Shown: positions 44,216-55,534 of the stretch, piece by piece
Numbering within the stretch: the first letter of the stretch is position 1
Layout of the letters: each line of letters opens with the position of its first letter
Assembly (NCBI GenBank): GCA_030770425.1
Contig: JASJFT010000023.1
Coordinates: forward strand, 1 to 64,000
Source: Darksidea phi
Lineage: Eukaryota; Ascomycota; Dothideomycetes; Pleosporales; Lentitheciaceae
Length of the DNA stretch: 64,000 bases
Reading direction: 5' to 3'
Notes under the pieces: generated by a model
The model's database searches: none
The model's input: the letters and a program-made list of their open reading frames with translations, nothing else
Told to the model about the DNA's origin: nothing
Made by a program: the position numbers and the translations under genes

Positions 44216-46432
44216 TCAAATCTCCTCTCGTCTTCCCTCACTCACCATCCACACACCATCCCTCCTCCCCACAAGCAAAGCTCCCACCTCCCTCCCATCC
44301 GTGCCCCAAACACGCTTACAAGGAATCCACTGCGCACCTTTCAACCTGCGCTCCCACTCTCCCGCCGTCGACGCGCTGGCCGCAATGTACACTGTGCTGA
44401 GTGTGAATTTTCCTGTATCTTTGATGTGGGAGTTATGGTTAGGTTGCTCTTCATGCGTGATCTCGATGGTGGTATATTGAACCGAGGAGGTGGTGTGGGA
44501 TGGTGTTGTGAGGGTTGTCTTTAGAGATGAGGAAGAGGAGGAGGTGCGGATTTGACGGGATGTCAGACCGATGCAAGACCATTCTATCGAGGCGTTGCGG
44601 GGCAGAGACGTGACTTCGACGATAAAACATGGAGGAACTGGAAGCGTGTCCTCATCACTAACACTAGTAACCGCTTCACGGTCTGGAATTGGAGCTAGAA
44701 CAGTTTGGTCGTTGAATGCGGGATGGAGATTCTTCCTGTCCCAAGCATCGATGACTTCGGACTCGACTTCTGCCTCTTTAGGTGGGCTATGGATAGCTTT
44801 CCAAGCAGCTTGAGCGAGTAGAATGCGTGATTCTTGTTGCGTTCGGTCCGGGGAGTAGGGTAGGTATGCTACGCCGGCTGTCCACCAGCGTACGCCGTTC
44901 GCGCGTCCTATGCGCCAGAGGTGCTGCAGCGAGAGGATTGCTTCGCCTTTGAACCCGTCTACCGTGTAGAGGTCCATTGATGCTGGGTGTAGTGGGATTT
45001 GACCCGCAATGTGGACTTCGTGTCCAGTGTCCTTGTTACTCTCCGCATCCGATCCAGGTCCGAATTCGATTGGCAGGATAGGGACTGTGATGGCTTGACT
45101 GTACGGTCCGATGTTGGCTGGGGCCCAATACGACTGGCTTTGAACGTGGAGACCGTTTCGAGTGGAATCTTTATGTGCGACAACTGATAGCATGATATTG
45201 AAGGGGGCAGGCATCGTGTCTCCCACTGCTACTGTAGCGCGCGCTGGTGGGTTGGTGTAGTTGAAATATTTTGCGTAGACACGGTTGATCTCGGAGAAAT
45301 CGGCCATGTTGCGGAGGAGCAGCGTGCAATGTGTGATGGCTTCCCTCCGCATGTCATAGAGTTGAAGAGCTTTCTCTAGCCGTAGAAGAATGTTGGTGAG
45401 TTGTAATTTGGCACTGGAAGCAATTCCGGGTAGCGTCTCGCCGGTAACGTTGGCATAAGTAAAGACGTCGCCTTGCATAGAATGCGTATTTGTCGGCAGC
45501 GAGGCAACGGAAGGCTCACGAGATGGCAGCGAGGAGACAATCGTCCCGATATCCAGCTCCAACCTTAGAATTCTAGAGAACTCGTCGTCGAACAATGGTG
45601 GCTTTCTCAGGTCCTGCAGTCCCACACCGGCATCACTCTCTTTCTCGACAACCTTCGCGTTCTTCCCCTTCCAGACGGCAGTACCCCCAGACTGCAGCAC
45701 CAACCCATCCGACTCAACCTCAATCCTCTTCTTCCAAAGCACCGACGGCCCATCAACAGCCAAGGTCTCGAACTCGCCCCCTTCACCCAGCAAAGCCCCA
45801 TCTCCAGTCTCGCTAAACCGCCCGATAGCTTTTTTCATGCGAGCCACCGTCTTGAAATCCGCCACATTCGCCCACAAAAAGCTCTCGTCCAACCCACCAG
45901 ATGCCACCTTGACAATCCGCGCATCCTGACCGACGGAATGCATATCGCTCAACAGACTAGACTGCGTATAAGGCGGAAGCAACGGATACTGCCAGAGATA
46001 AGACAGAGGAGTAAGGCCAAGACGAACCGCCACATTCTCAACGCGTGTCCGCTGATACGTAGAAAAGATAGCACCCGTAGACACCGCATTAGCCTCCGGA
46101 TGCGCCTCCCTGACCTTCTTCAGCAGCGGGATCAAATCCTCCGTCTCGTCATCTTGCTCCGCCGAATAGTCTCTCGCTGAGTTCACAGCCGAGCCGCGGA
46201 TCTCCTGACGAAACAATGGGATACCGAGGGCTTCTTCGTACAGCGGTATTACAGAATGACCGACGGTTTGATACATGTAACTGTTGAGATCCTCATCGCT
46301 CTGAGGTGTTGCGGGAGGATACAAATTGGCTAGGGCTACGACGGTGTGGCCATTTGCTAGACAATGCAGGATAGAGAAAAGGGAATCCTTGCCGCCAGAA
46401 ATGAGAGCGATGACGTTGAGGGAAGAAGGCAT
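44216..46432 (-). CDS. DPH6: Dph6, diphthine-ammonia ligase
   Basis: Single exon, 738 aa, starting MPSSLNVIALISGGKDS. The frame is open 138 nt further up, but this ATG matches the family N terminus. Residues 1-225 are the ATP-pyrophosphatase domain with the P-loop SGGKDS at 12-17 and the family block GEGGEFETLAVDGP. Two RidA/YjgF-like domains follow (about 330-470 with SSAKLQLTNILLRL, and about 480-640 with YWAPANIGPYSQAI and HIAGQIPLHPASM). This three-part layout is the full-length fungal Dph6, which uses ATP and ammonia to amidate diphthine on eEF2, the last step of the pathway. The ~100 C-terminal residues are more variable. Cytosolic; DPH4 of the same pathway is also in this window. Confidence 0.94.
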   Translation of the reverse strand: MPSSLNVIALISGGKDSLFSILHCLANGHTVVALANLYPPATPQSDEDLNSYMYQTVGHSVIPLYEEALGIPLFRQEIRGSAVNSARDYSAEQDDETEDLIPLLKKVREAHPEANAVSTGAIFSTYQRTRVENVAVRLGLTPLSYLWQYPLLPPYTQSSLLSDMHSVGQDARIVKVASGGLDESFLWANVADFKTVARMKKAIGRFSETGDGALLGEGGEFETLAVDGPSVLWKKRIEVESDGLVLQSGGTAVWKGKNAKVVEKESDAGVGLQDLRKPPLFDDEFSRILRLELDIGTIVSSLPSREPSVASLPTNTHSMQGDVFTYANVTGETLPGIASSAKLQLTNILLRLEKALQLYDMRREAITHCTLLLRNMADFSEINRVYAKYFNYTNPPARATVAVGDTMPAPFNIMLSVVAHKDSTRNGLHVQSQSYWAPANIGPYSQAITVPILPIEFGPGSDAESNKDTGHEVHIAGQIPLHPASMDLYTVDGFKGEAILSLQHLWRIGRANGVRWWTAGVAYLPYSPDRTQQESRILLAQAAWKAIHSPPKEAEVESEVIDAWDRKNLHPAFNDQTVLAPIPDREAVTSVSDEDTLPVPPCFIVEVTSLPRNASIEWSCIGLTSRQIRTSSSSSSLKTTLTTPSHTTSSVQYTTIEITHEEQPNHNSHIKDTGKFTLSTVYIAASASTAGEWERRLKGAQWIPCKRVWGTDGREVGALLVGRRDGVWMVSEGRREEI

Positions 46433-47448
46433 TACGAAAAATACAATGTGGCGGAAAGAAAAAACGTAAGGAATGAGTGTGGTGATGGGCGCAGGTTCTA
46501 AAGATGAGCTCGCCAGACGAATATTGCCCCTCATCAGTGCAAACGCTTCAACCCCTCCACCACAAGGCACGTCTCACTATCTCCCCCATCAAACCGAAAA
46601 CATCACATAGCAGCAGGACAATCAATTTGAACAGTTTATGAAGTTTTTTATGAGATTCTCGTGCCAGCACTAAACCTACAAACACGCAGGAAAAACTCGC
46701 TATGAAAGTAGGGGGGTAGTCTGTGTAGTAGTAGTAGCAGTAGTAGCGGTGTGATATGGTGGAAAATTACAGCTTTGAATAGAAGATTCCCAGAATGTGC
46801 CGGCAATGCGCACACCAATGAAGGTATGCGCAGCCAAATTACAACGAGGGTAAGAACTCAAAAAAGATGGGGGGCTTGTACACGGCGCCCAAACGGCCAC
46901 CGGTAAGGTATGTTGGCCATGGCGGTCGTGAACGAGTGTGGTTGGTGTGTAAGAGTGCCCAAAAAGAGACCGCAGAACACCAATGTCTATACAAGGCTCC
47001 GACCTGACCAAACCTGCCCCGAAGTCCTGTGGTGAATCCCCATTCCGATACCGAGTATAAAGAAAACGCTGATGTGCAATGCAAAAAAAAAAAAAAAAAA
47101 AAAGAAACGAAATGCCAATCTTACGTAACCAAACAGGTATGGAATGTGGATACAGTGGAGAAGCTGAGTGTAAGAAAGGACTTTTGGTTGCGGCCTGATG
47201 TAGTGCCTGTGTACACTCCAACCGACCGTCGCGGGAAACCCCGAACCGCCTCTCTAGGTAGCCGCCCTTTGCGTAACGGCGTAAAGCAGACGGGAAACCA
47301 CCGGACATTAAGGAAGCTCCTTCTATGGAGGGGGAAGATCGTGACTGGTCATGAAGGTGAGAGTCGAAATGAAAAGACGCACCCTACCCCAGAGAACGAA
47401 GAGAACATCTCAATCTTCTCCGAAGCAAGATGGTTGGGCGAGGTCAAT
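46433..47448. other. DPH6 promoter and 3' side of the Msn2-like gene
   Basis: About 1 kb. The DPH6 5' end is at the left and the C2H2 gene's 3' UTR at the right. A 202-codon minus ORF at 46700-47308 contains the poly(T) tract as a Phe run and is not accepted as a gene. Confidence 0.5.
47083..47103 (+). repeat. Poly(A) run, 21 A
   Basis: Uninterrupted A x 21 on the plus strand, in the 3' flank of the minus-strand C2H2 gene. A mononucleotide microsatellite; its length is prone to sequencing error and strain variation. Confidence 0.9.
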
Positions 47449-49249
47449 TTACTCATCCCTCTTCCTCTTGCGCATCTTGATGGGGGTGGTATCCAAATCT
47501 GAGTAGCCGTCCGAACTGGAACTTGAGATGTTTGCAGCAGCCGAGTAGAGGATTTGACCAAGCATTGCGGGGTCTTGGTTATCGTATGCACTGGCAGGAG
47601 GTTGAGACTGCACCTCAGAGTGTTCCATGACGCCGAGCACAACAGCGCCGGTGCCGTGTGTGCGTTGGTGCTGCGAGAGGTTGTCACTCCTCGAGAACTT
47701 CTTGCCGCAGTCAGTGCACTCGAACGGCTTGTCGTGGGTGTGCAGAGAGCGGTAGTGGCGCTTAAGGTGTTCCTGGCGACGGAAGCGGCGGTTGCAGAGG
47801 GTGCAGACGAAGGTCTTGGAGGGGTCCTCGGTGAGGGACTGCTTGCGGCCACGGCGGCTGGTGGTTGCTGCTGGCGGGGGAGTGGCGTCATCGGAGCTGG
47901 ATCCAACAGCGTTGTCATTGGCACCTGATTCTTGTTGGCTTGATGCTTCAGACTGAGTGGTGTTGTCACCAGATGTCTGAGTCTTACCCTGGTAGTCAGA
48001 CGAACCAGCCTCGACATACTCGCCCATGGCGACCTTCTTGATTGAGCGCCTCTTGGACACAGGCGCAGACATGTTGTCAGGGCAGAAACTGTCGCTATCG
48101 CAGGGAGTAAGAGGAAGACCGTGAGCGAGGTCGTCCTCAAAATCGGTGAAGCTAGCGTCGCTTACGATATCCTCGTCAGGGGTGAAGGAAACCAGGTCGG
48201 TACGTTGTCGCTTGTTACCCAAAAATTGCGCGTTGTCGGTGGAGGGGAACTGCACGAGGCCGGTGAAGTCGTCCTCAGAGTCGAGCTCGAAAAGGGGCTC
48301 GAAGGTAGGCAGCCCTGTGAAGTCGAACGAATCGGTAGGCTCCGCCTTCTCAGCCTTGGCAGACTCGCCTTTGAGGACGAACCTGTGCTCCTCGTCTCCA
48401 GGGCAGAGCGTTGGAAGAACCGGCAGCTCGCCCGAGGAAGAGACGGTGAGGTCGCGCGGGTTGCAAAAGTTGTTGTCGGCTTCAGCAAAGGAGACGCGGG
48501 GTAGTGGTGAGGGTGAGGGCGACAACGAGGGGCAAGAAGTTGCGGAAAGGAGGTACGACCCCTGGCTAGCCGAAGGTGGCTGGATGAAAACTGTCTTCCC
48601 GTCACCAATGCATTCTGACGTAACCTGCATTACTCCCCTGGTGAAAGAACCAAGTTTCAACGTCGACGAAACGTCATCACCTAGTAAATGAAATTTGCTT
48701 ACCTGGGGTCATCGGCGGCGAACCGGATCGCCAGTCGGCACCGGCGGCCAAAATCTCAGAGAAAACCTCCTCTTCACAGCCCTGCTTCACACCCTCGATA
48801 CCCTCGCCCGGGAAGAATGCATTCACTGGTGTTGGCAAGATATCGCATGTCGATGGCGGGCTGCTGATATTGCTTCCGGTCGACGACAGAGGCGGCGTAG
48901 CAGGCGCAAAACGAAGATCCGAGAAGTCGGTGTCGATCGGGTGTAGGAAAGGCGAGTCCTGGGACTGGAAGAGGATGGCAGGCTTCTGGTACATTGGTTG
49001 AGGCGATGCGACAGGCGTCAACATCTGGTTCGCGTACGCCATCTGGGGGTATGGTGCCTGCGAGTTCGATGATGAAGGCCTCTGGATGACGAAATGCTGG
49101 GGCGCGAATGTCTGCGGCGATTGTCCTGACGGGTGGGCCGTGAAGTGACCGTGTTGGCGGGCGTTCTTCTCGTTGGCATCTGGGTTGTAGTAGAAGAAGT
49201 GCGACTGGCCCATGGCCTGGGCGGGGTGCATGGGATATGTTCCTTCCAT
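47449..49249 (-). CDS. Msn2/Msn4-type C2H2 stress transcription factor
   Basis: Two coding exons on the minus strand, 49249-48703 and 48614-47449 (88-nt intron), give 570 aa. Two adjacent C2H2 fingers at about 453-502 ([17 protein letters not shown], then [17 protein letters not shown]) are nearly those of yeast Msn2/4 and the MsnA/Seb1 proteins. Those bind the stress response element AGGGG. The N terminus ([21 protein letters not shown]) and SPPMTPE/C...PPSASQ and [13 protein letters not shown] are also family marks. A basic [11 protein letters not shown] may be an NLS, and the end is MRKRKRDE. I chose the acceptor ACGTCAG because nearer ones give stops or the wrong frame. Nuclear under stress by analogy. 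The upstream non-coding region is very long. Confidence 0.88.
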
Positions 49250-49269
49250 TGCGTATGTTGGTGTTGCTT

Positions 49270-49323
49270 CTGCGGACGGAATGTCAGACTGCATTCCACC
49301 ACGTGTAGCTCGAGCCCACTTAC
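49270..49323 (-). other. Intron in the 5' leader of the Msn2-like gene
   Basis: 54 nt from GTAAGTGGGC to TCCGCAG, ending 20 nt upstream of the chosen ATG. It contains another ATG (49294) that is in frame with the protein, so retention would add 15 residues. Confidence 0.6.
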
Positions 49324-51050
49324 AATCTACAAGTATGTTGGATTGTTGTACAGCTTGTTGGTAATGGTCGAGTGGTATTAAAGTTACGATTGCAAGGGGC
49401 GTAAAGAGAAGAAGCTGGTATAGAAAGTTCAAGGGAGTGACTGGACAACGACTCGTAATAACGAAGCCGTCTACTAATAGGTAGAATACCGGGTCGAGGA
49501 GGATGTCATAGGGTCGAGCGCGACGATGACGAGGAAAAGGGTCCAAAGGAAGGGCTGGTCACAATTTCACCACTGTCGTCAGGATGGACAGCGTAAATGC
49601 ACACCAAAAGCAAGATCAAGAAGCCGGTAAGGGTGGAAGAGAAAGACAAGCGACGAGGTTGATAAACCTTCTAGTAAGGAAAATGTAACGAGTGAAGGGC
49701 AGGCCTTTGGATAAGTAGGATGGATCAGCACGAGACGAGACGTGGATTAGGTCGCAAGAAGGAAAGATGGCCAGGCACAGACCACGGGCACGCGGAATGG
49801 TTTAACTACATGTGTGGGTGGGGACTCGGGAGGTGTGCACTGGCGCAGCGCCGGACTCCACAGAGGGCCCAACCAGCGAGAAGGGACATGCGTGCTGCAG
49901 GGCCCCCTGGCCCGTCTCATGCAATGATTATTCTGCGACTAAGAATTGACTCGGGGGATTGCCGGGGGCCGTCGTTAGAGCAGCAAGACGCGCGGCATTA
50001 TTTTATGCTGCAGGATGCACTAATATTGGCCGCCAACAGCGTGGCCTGCACGGCCGCGCCCTCGCTCAACGCCGTCGAGGGTTGCGAAATGAGGACCGGC
50101 GCAGCGTGCACACCGGCGTCACAAGTCGAAGGCTACGCCCGTCGCGACGAGCGCACTGGTTGGCTCACACGCTGCTCGCCCACACGCAGCGGCCGGCGAG
50201 GATTGGCCTGCCCATGTATCGATAATCGCACCCAAGGGCCTCGCTCCCCATCCGCACGCCCCGAGTGGAGGGCGACGGGAGGAGTGACGAAGCTGAGCCT
50301 CTCGCCGCCGGCCCGCCACTGAGGGTGTTGAGTCGCACCGTGACGATGGCCATCGAGTGGCCGTCTCTGTGCGAGCCGGCGGTGCCTGGTGTTTCGTTTG
50401 ACAGACGGGGCCAACCAGCGCCGTGAGGACATGGCCGTTGCTATCGACACATCCCCATTCAGCCTGTGCTGCTCCCGGGCACCGTCAGCCTATCCGCCCA
50501 ATCGATAGTGATATGTGCCCGTTGGAGACCCTGTTCCTGGCTTGGCCGCGGGACAGGCGCTGAAACCTGCTGCTGACCTCCATGCGGGATGTTTGGAAAC
50601 TTTTTCTCTGACCATACAGCACGCGGGGCCGGCCTGCACGGTGAGCAGAGAGGGCGCCGCGCCTCAGCAGCCTCGGTCGCACGCGATCGAAAGCGCCGAA
50701 TGGCCAGCGCAGACGGCGGTGCCACTGTCACGGAGGCGATGGCGAAAAATATGCCGGAGGCTGTACCTGACGGTGCGCAGTGGGCGAAGGCGATACTCTC
50801 CATCACGGTCGGACGCGCCGTCAGTGGCCGGCGGTTCAACACGCAGCCTGCATCGCGCAGCGAATCCTCGAGCAAAGTCGTTGCGGGCGTCTTCCTGGAC
50901 GATAACGAGAAGGGTGGATGACTGCATCCGCGGTTGAATTCGCCCGCTCTGCAAACCCGATCCATGAATCTGTGCGTGAGACGACGATGTCCATAGATGC
51001 CGCCTCATGCAGAATAAGAAACGAGAACGGTTTTCGCTCGACGCGTCGGG

Positions 51051-51071
51051 CTGCTGCTGCTGCTGCTGCTG
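51051..51071 (+). repeat. (CTG)7 microsatellite
   Basis: Seven perfect CTG units inside the GC-rich gene-free stretch. Confidence 0.9.
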
Positions 51072-51413
51072 AGGAGAGACTCGAGAGCTGCAGGAACCGG
51101 CCGCCACGATGCAGAAAGTAGGTGCCCGTTTGGTTTTGATTTGCCCGGCCAGCAGGAGACTTTGGCGTTGGGCTGGACGTGTGGGGAAACACATGTCACG
51201 ATTGACGGCTGCGTGCGATGGTGCGACAGCGCGCGAACTCTGAGCTGCACATCCGTCCCCTTCGCCATCGCCCGTGGAGGGTCAACACCACCCACGGTTG
51301 GCCATCTGCACGCGCGACAGCACCCTCTGGCTTGCTACTCGCTGGAGGCGCCCTTCACGCTGAGGCCGGGCGTTTCAATCGCACTGTGGTTGAAGGCGGG
51401 ATGCAGGAGTAAG

Positions 51414-51441
51414 TGCAGCGTGCAGCGTGCAGCGTGCTGCG
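51414..51441 (+). repeat. Heptamer tandem repeat TGCAGCG x4
   Basis: Three exact TGCAGCG units, then a fourth with one change (TGCTGCG). Followed by a partial ttgcag. Confidence 0.85.
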
Positions 51442-53118
51442 TTGCAGACGTCAGGCAGTTTTACATTTTTGGCGAGCGAACTGGTGGTGTGCCCGTCTTT
51501 GCTATCGATATAGACTCAGATACAGTGAGCAGTCAGCACGATCCGTTTGCGCGTTTCTATCTCAAGCTTCGCATCCCCGGGTGGAGGCCCTTCGTATAGC
51601 TCTGTAACTCTGTCAGCCTTCAATAAGTTCTCATCCCGGCATCGTCTAACGCACAACTGTCACCTATTGGCTTTGGAGCTGCTATTTCGGGGGCTTAGCG
51701 GTAAATTGTGCTGAGTTGCACACCACTATCCACTGCACATCGGCCACCGGTGCATCCCCATCTGGTCTAGCTGACTTGCTGCTTTACGCGCCAATACTTT
51801 ATGCAGGCCAAGCTTGACGGCATGAGAAACGGTATGGATAGGCCATGGCCTGCCCAATCGCCGCCGCCTGCTAAATCATCCTCACCCCCACAGTGACGGA
51901 ACGCAGTCCCTCCAGAGAGGAAAAAGAGGGCCTTCTAATGCAGGTACAGTGCAGCACACTGCCAGAATAGTCCAACACCACGAGCTGATCTTACCTCACG
52001 ACGTACCATGTAGGGCCGGCCACAGAAAAAGCAACACGAGTTGCCCGCTTCCACTGTTCTATCTCGATGCTCGGCTCTCTTTCCAGGACTGTCCTGGGTA
52101 TGTAGGTTTATTGCGTGTTCTGGAAGGTTCATTAGCCGATCATTTCACGGCTCACTGACACACAAGTCGGAGAGGGCACGATTCAGGCACATCGCCCGTG
52201 CGGAATTGCTGAACCCTTCCCGCCAGCACTCCCAGCTCTAGCGGCCGCGGCGTCATCTTGCCAGTGCTCCGGCGCCGGGGAAGTAGGCGTGGCTTCCATA
52301 GTTTCCACGCCGTCTAAACGTTAGGTTGGTTTTCCGCTCGATCGACCTTATCATTTGGTCGATAGCGTCGAGGAGCCATGACAAGCACCCTGATCTTCAA
52401 TCAAAGTTTTGCGTTCAATGAGTCGTTCCGCCCACAGCGGCGGGGAAACCAGCCGAGTGGATGCTGCCACCTGTTGTGGCATTCATTCTCGACCGCACTA
52501 TGACTCAAAGTCGGCTGCTTTCCAAGATGCTTCTGATGATGGCGTCGATGTAGAGGGTTTCAAAAACATCCACGGCTCACAAGCGTCTGCAAAACTTTCA
52601 TGCGTGTCGTGAGTGTCTCGCTACACTCGCGTGACTGCAGTGCATCTCCCAAGCTACGCTGGTACCTTGCATGGAGGCGTTCGACCGGAGAACCTGCCGC
52701 GATCCTCGGGCCCGGCTCGTGCATGCCATGACAAAAGGCGCCCGAGGCATCGCCGCGCACTCGTCTCGTACCACAAAAGACGGATGCTGAGTCCCCACCT
52801 TCACGACACGAGACGTCTGCCCTTCGTTCGGCTTCGACTCGTTCCCGACCGTCCCGCCTGGTGACGCTTTGATGCATCTGTGCGGCCCAGCTTGACAGCG
52901 GCGAATTCTTTTGTCCCAGCGTTCTGCCAGACCAACCATGCCTCTCGTAATTTCTGCTGTTCATGAAACAACCGCAGAGCGGACGCCCACGTACGACTGC
53001 TCTTCCTCAACGGGCCACTACCCACCCTCCCCACTCGTCATTTAATCTCGATAAGGAAGCTGGCAGGCCAGATCCTGTGCTACGATGCACAACGCCGGGA
53101 GGGCTCGGGTCGCCGCTG

Positions 53119-53140
53119 GGGATCGTAATGGGATCGTAAT
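53119..53140 (+). repeat. Exact 11-bp tandem duplication
   Basis: GGGATCGTAAT occurs twice in direct succession in non-coding sequence. The exactness suggests a recent slip or duplication. Confidence 0.85.
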
Positions 53141-55534
53141 AGGTAGACCCTGAGGTTCCAATCCAAATGAAACCGGAGACCTTATGCTCGCCGTGCTCGT
53201 GCTCTGCTTGTCGTACTCTGGCGACGGGCGAGCGCAGGCATTCTTCGCTTGGGCCCCATCACGCTGGGTCGCAGCTTGCCTCGTTCCCCCCCGGATTTCG
53301 TCTGAGCACTAGCCCGCCCGTGCCTCTGGTCCCTGGTCTCTCGTCGCCCATAAAAATTTTCCCTTTGCAGATTTCGAGCCGCATACGAGAGTAGTTGTGC
53401 GACTGGGCTGTCGGTGTTGTTGACTTCCTGCGATGATACTTCTTCTTGCGAAAGAGGCACCGGCGGCGGTTTGCTAGCGAGAGAGACTGTGGTGAGTTGG
53501 GAGATGGGGTCTCGCCTATGGCGAGACGGCAGGCGGAAACCTCGGCGAGGCCCGTTCTGGACCTGTCCGAGTGGAGTGGCGAATGTCCCGTCGGCAGTCA
53601 CATCGATTGCCTTTGCAAGGAAGTCCTTGGTCGGCTATGAGATGGCATCTACCAGACTACTCTTTGCTTACTGAAGATCACGTGGGACCGTTACATCCAC
53701 GGCTCTACTGCCCTCGACGTCTAGAGGGCGAGAGGATGGTGACATGGCTACGCTCGACCCCAGCCAGAAGAAAGACCCACCTTCATGCAGTAAGTGGCGA
53801 AGCTCGCGCTCAGCTTGTCTGGGATGTGGCGTCTTGCATTATGCACCACCACCAGCACCGCCACCATAAATGGCTGACGTCGATCAGGACGGGCGCCAAG
53901 TGGCAAAGAACAATTCAGAAGCGCCATCGAAACATCGGGATCCCAGCTAACAACATCCAAGCAAAGCCCCGAGATCTGAAACTTGCTTCCTGGGCCCCGG
54001 GTCTGCTGCTTTAACCTCATTTCTTTAAGTGCCCTACATAGCCAGTCGCTCGCGATAATACTAGGCTACATCACGGCCCGTCCCACCCTGAAAGCGCATA
54101 CATGGGCATACTGAAACGAAAGAATAAGGATGTTTCAAGCAGCATGCGGTGACACTCGTGCGGGATACCTTTGGGAGAGGCATTGAAACCACCCAAGCGT
54201 GAAGCCGATCTTGGGCATGAACTTGTTGGCTGTTGATCGTAATTCAGGAACGATGCATGATGATGTCGTCTGGGCTATCTGTCAAAGTTTCGTGTCGGAC
54301 ACGCGTGCGCGGGGTGAATGCACGTGGGTCAACTTGCTCCGCGTCTGACGTTTTGCGGGACCGGTCGAGGCCATGGTCTTTCGCGGGAGACGGTGAGTCG
54401 CACGAATTGGAATGGAAGCATGACGACACGGGTAGGGTTTGGGGGGTCTTTTTCACATTCGCCGCGTTGTGCCCTGTGTTGAGCCGTGTCGCGTTGACCT
54501 TGGCGCACAGGGTGAGGGACCAGTGATGGGAGGTCAATGACAAAGTACGGTACGAGAAGGTAACATCGACGTGTCGACGGCAGCCTCGCAACCTCGGCCT
54601 GTTCGCCGCACTGTCGCAGCACCATCCTTCCAAGATGAACCGTTCGTCAGCAGCCTCGTTGCCGCAACACGGTCCCTCAAAAGCGTCTCGACCACGACGT
54701 TGCATGCTTGATCTCCGCCTCAAACCTCCTCGCCCACGCTCGCCTCCACCTCACCCTTCATGAAGAAGGCGCAGCGACACTCTGCTGCTTTTCATAGCAA
54801 TAGGATAGCCGTTGAAGTGGGGACTGAAACACATATGAGACGAGAAGAAGATGCATCGAAGAAGCGAAGAATGCCGCGTAAGAACTGCAAGCGACGAACG
54901 CCCAGGGAGGAAAGTGAACACTCGACAGGCCTCAGAATTGGTAACGGTTGAGATCAGTCTCGGCAGAGCCGAGTCATTCTCTTCCTATCATGTGTAATTG
55001 TATCTCATCAGCGGCCATGAAAGGGGAGAAAGAAGCATCCCAGCGTGCAAAAACTCTGAGGGGGGTTCCTCAGGCTCGCTTAATCAGCGGGGCCAAAGCG
55101 AGACTAGCGCTCGGAGCGGAGAAACCAGCGCCGACGCAGGATAAAATCTGCAAATCCTTGCGCAACTTTTACCTCCTTCGTGCGGCAGAGGTCGAATGTT
55201 ACAGTTTCCCCTGTTATTTGCAGGTGCTTCCACTGGCCTGCAAATGTCATCGACCTCCCAGAAGAAACATATTGCATAATCGATCGTATACACTTTGTGA
55301 GGGCGTCTTACCCATGGCGCTCCCGCTGGAAAAGGGTCGAACATTCTCTATCACACTATCCGAGTTAGTTGCTCATGGATTTTTCTGAGTAATGTCACTT
55401 TCCAGAACTCAAGTCGTTGAGAGTTCTGTTGATCACTTGTCTTCGTTGCCTGTCCCCTGGGTACGATGAAGTTTGCTCCTATGGTTTATGAGATTGGGGT
55501 GCGATAATGACGACGCATGGCTATTCAGAGCTCG

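Larger units (their letters stand above)
49324..55534. other. Gene-free stretch of about 6 kb, GC-rich in large part
   Basis: No protein I can recognise on either strand. Long open frames (up to 200 codons at 49720-50322, several of 130-176 codons between 50.5 and 54.7 kb) are low complexity, Arg/Ala/Ser-rich in both directions, as expected of GC-rich non-coding DNA. Small tandem repeats occur at 51051, 51414 and 53119. Part must be the promoter of the Msn2-like gene and the 3' flank of the TRX-PITH gene. It could also hold a long non-coding RNA or a fast-evolving small-protein gene. I see no transposase, reverse transcriptase or terminal repeat. Confidence 0.5.

Noticed and set aside
46700..47308. 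202-codon minus ORF downstream of the Msn2-like gene
   Set aside because: Contains the poly(T) tract as a Phe run and lies where the 3' UTR is expected.
49720..50322. 200-codon plus-strand ORF in the GC-rich stretch
   Set aside because: Begins in unremarkable sequence, has no recognisable domain, and overlaps equally open frames on the other strand, as expected of GC-rich non-coding DNA.
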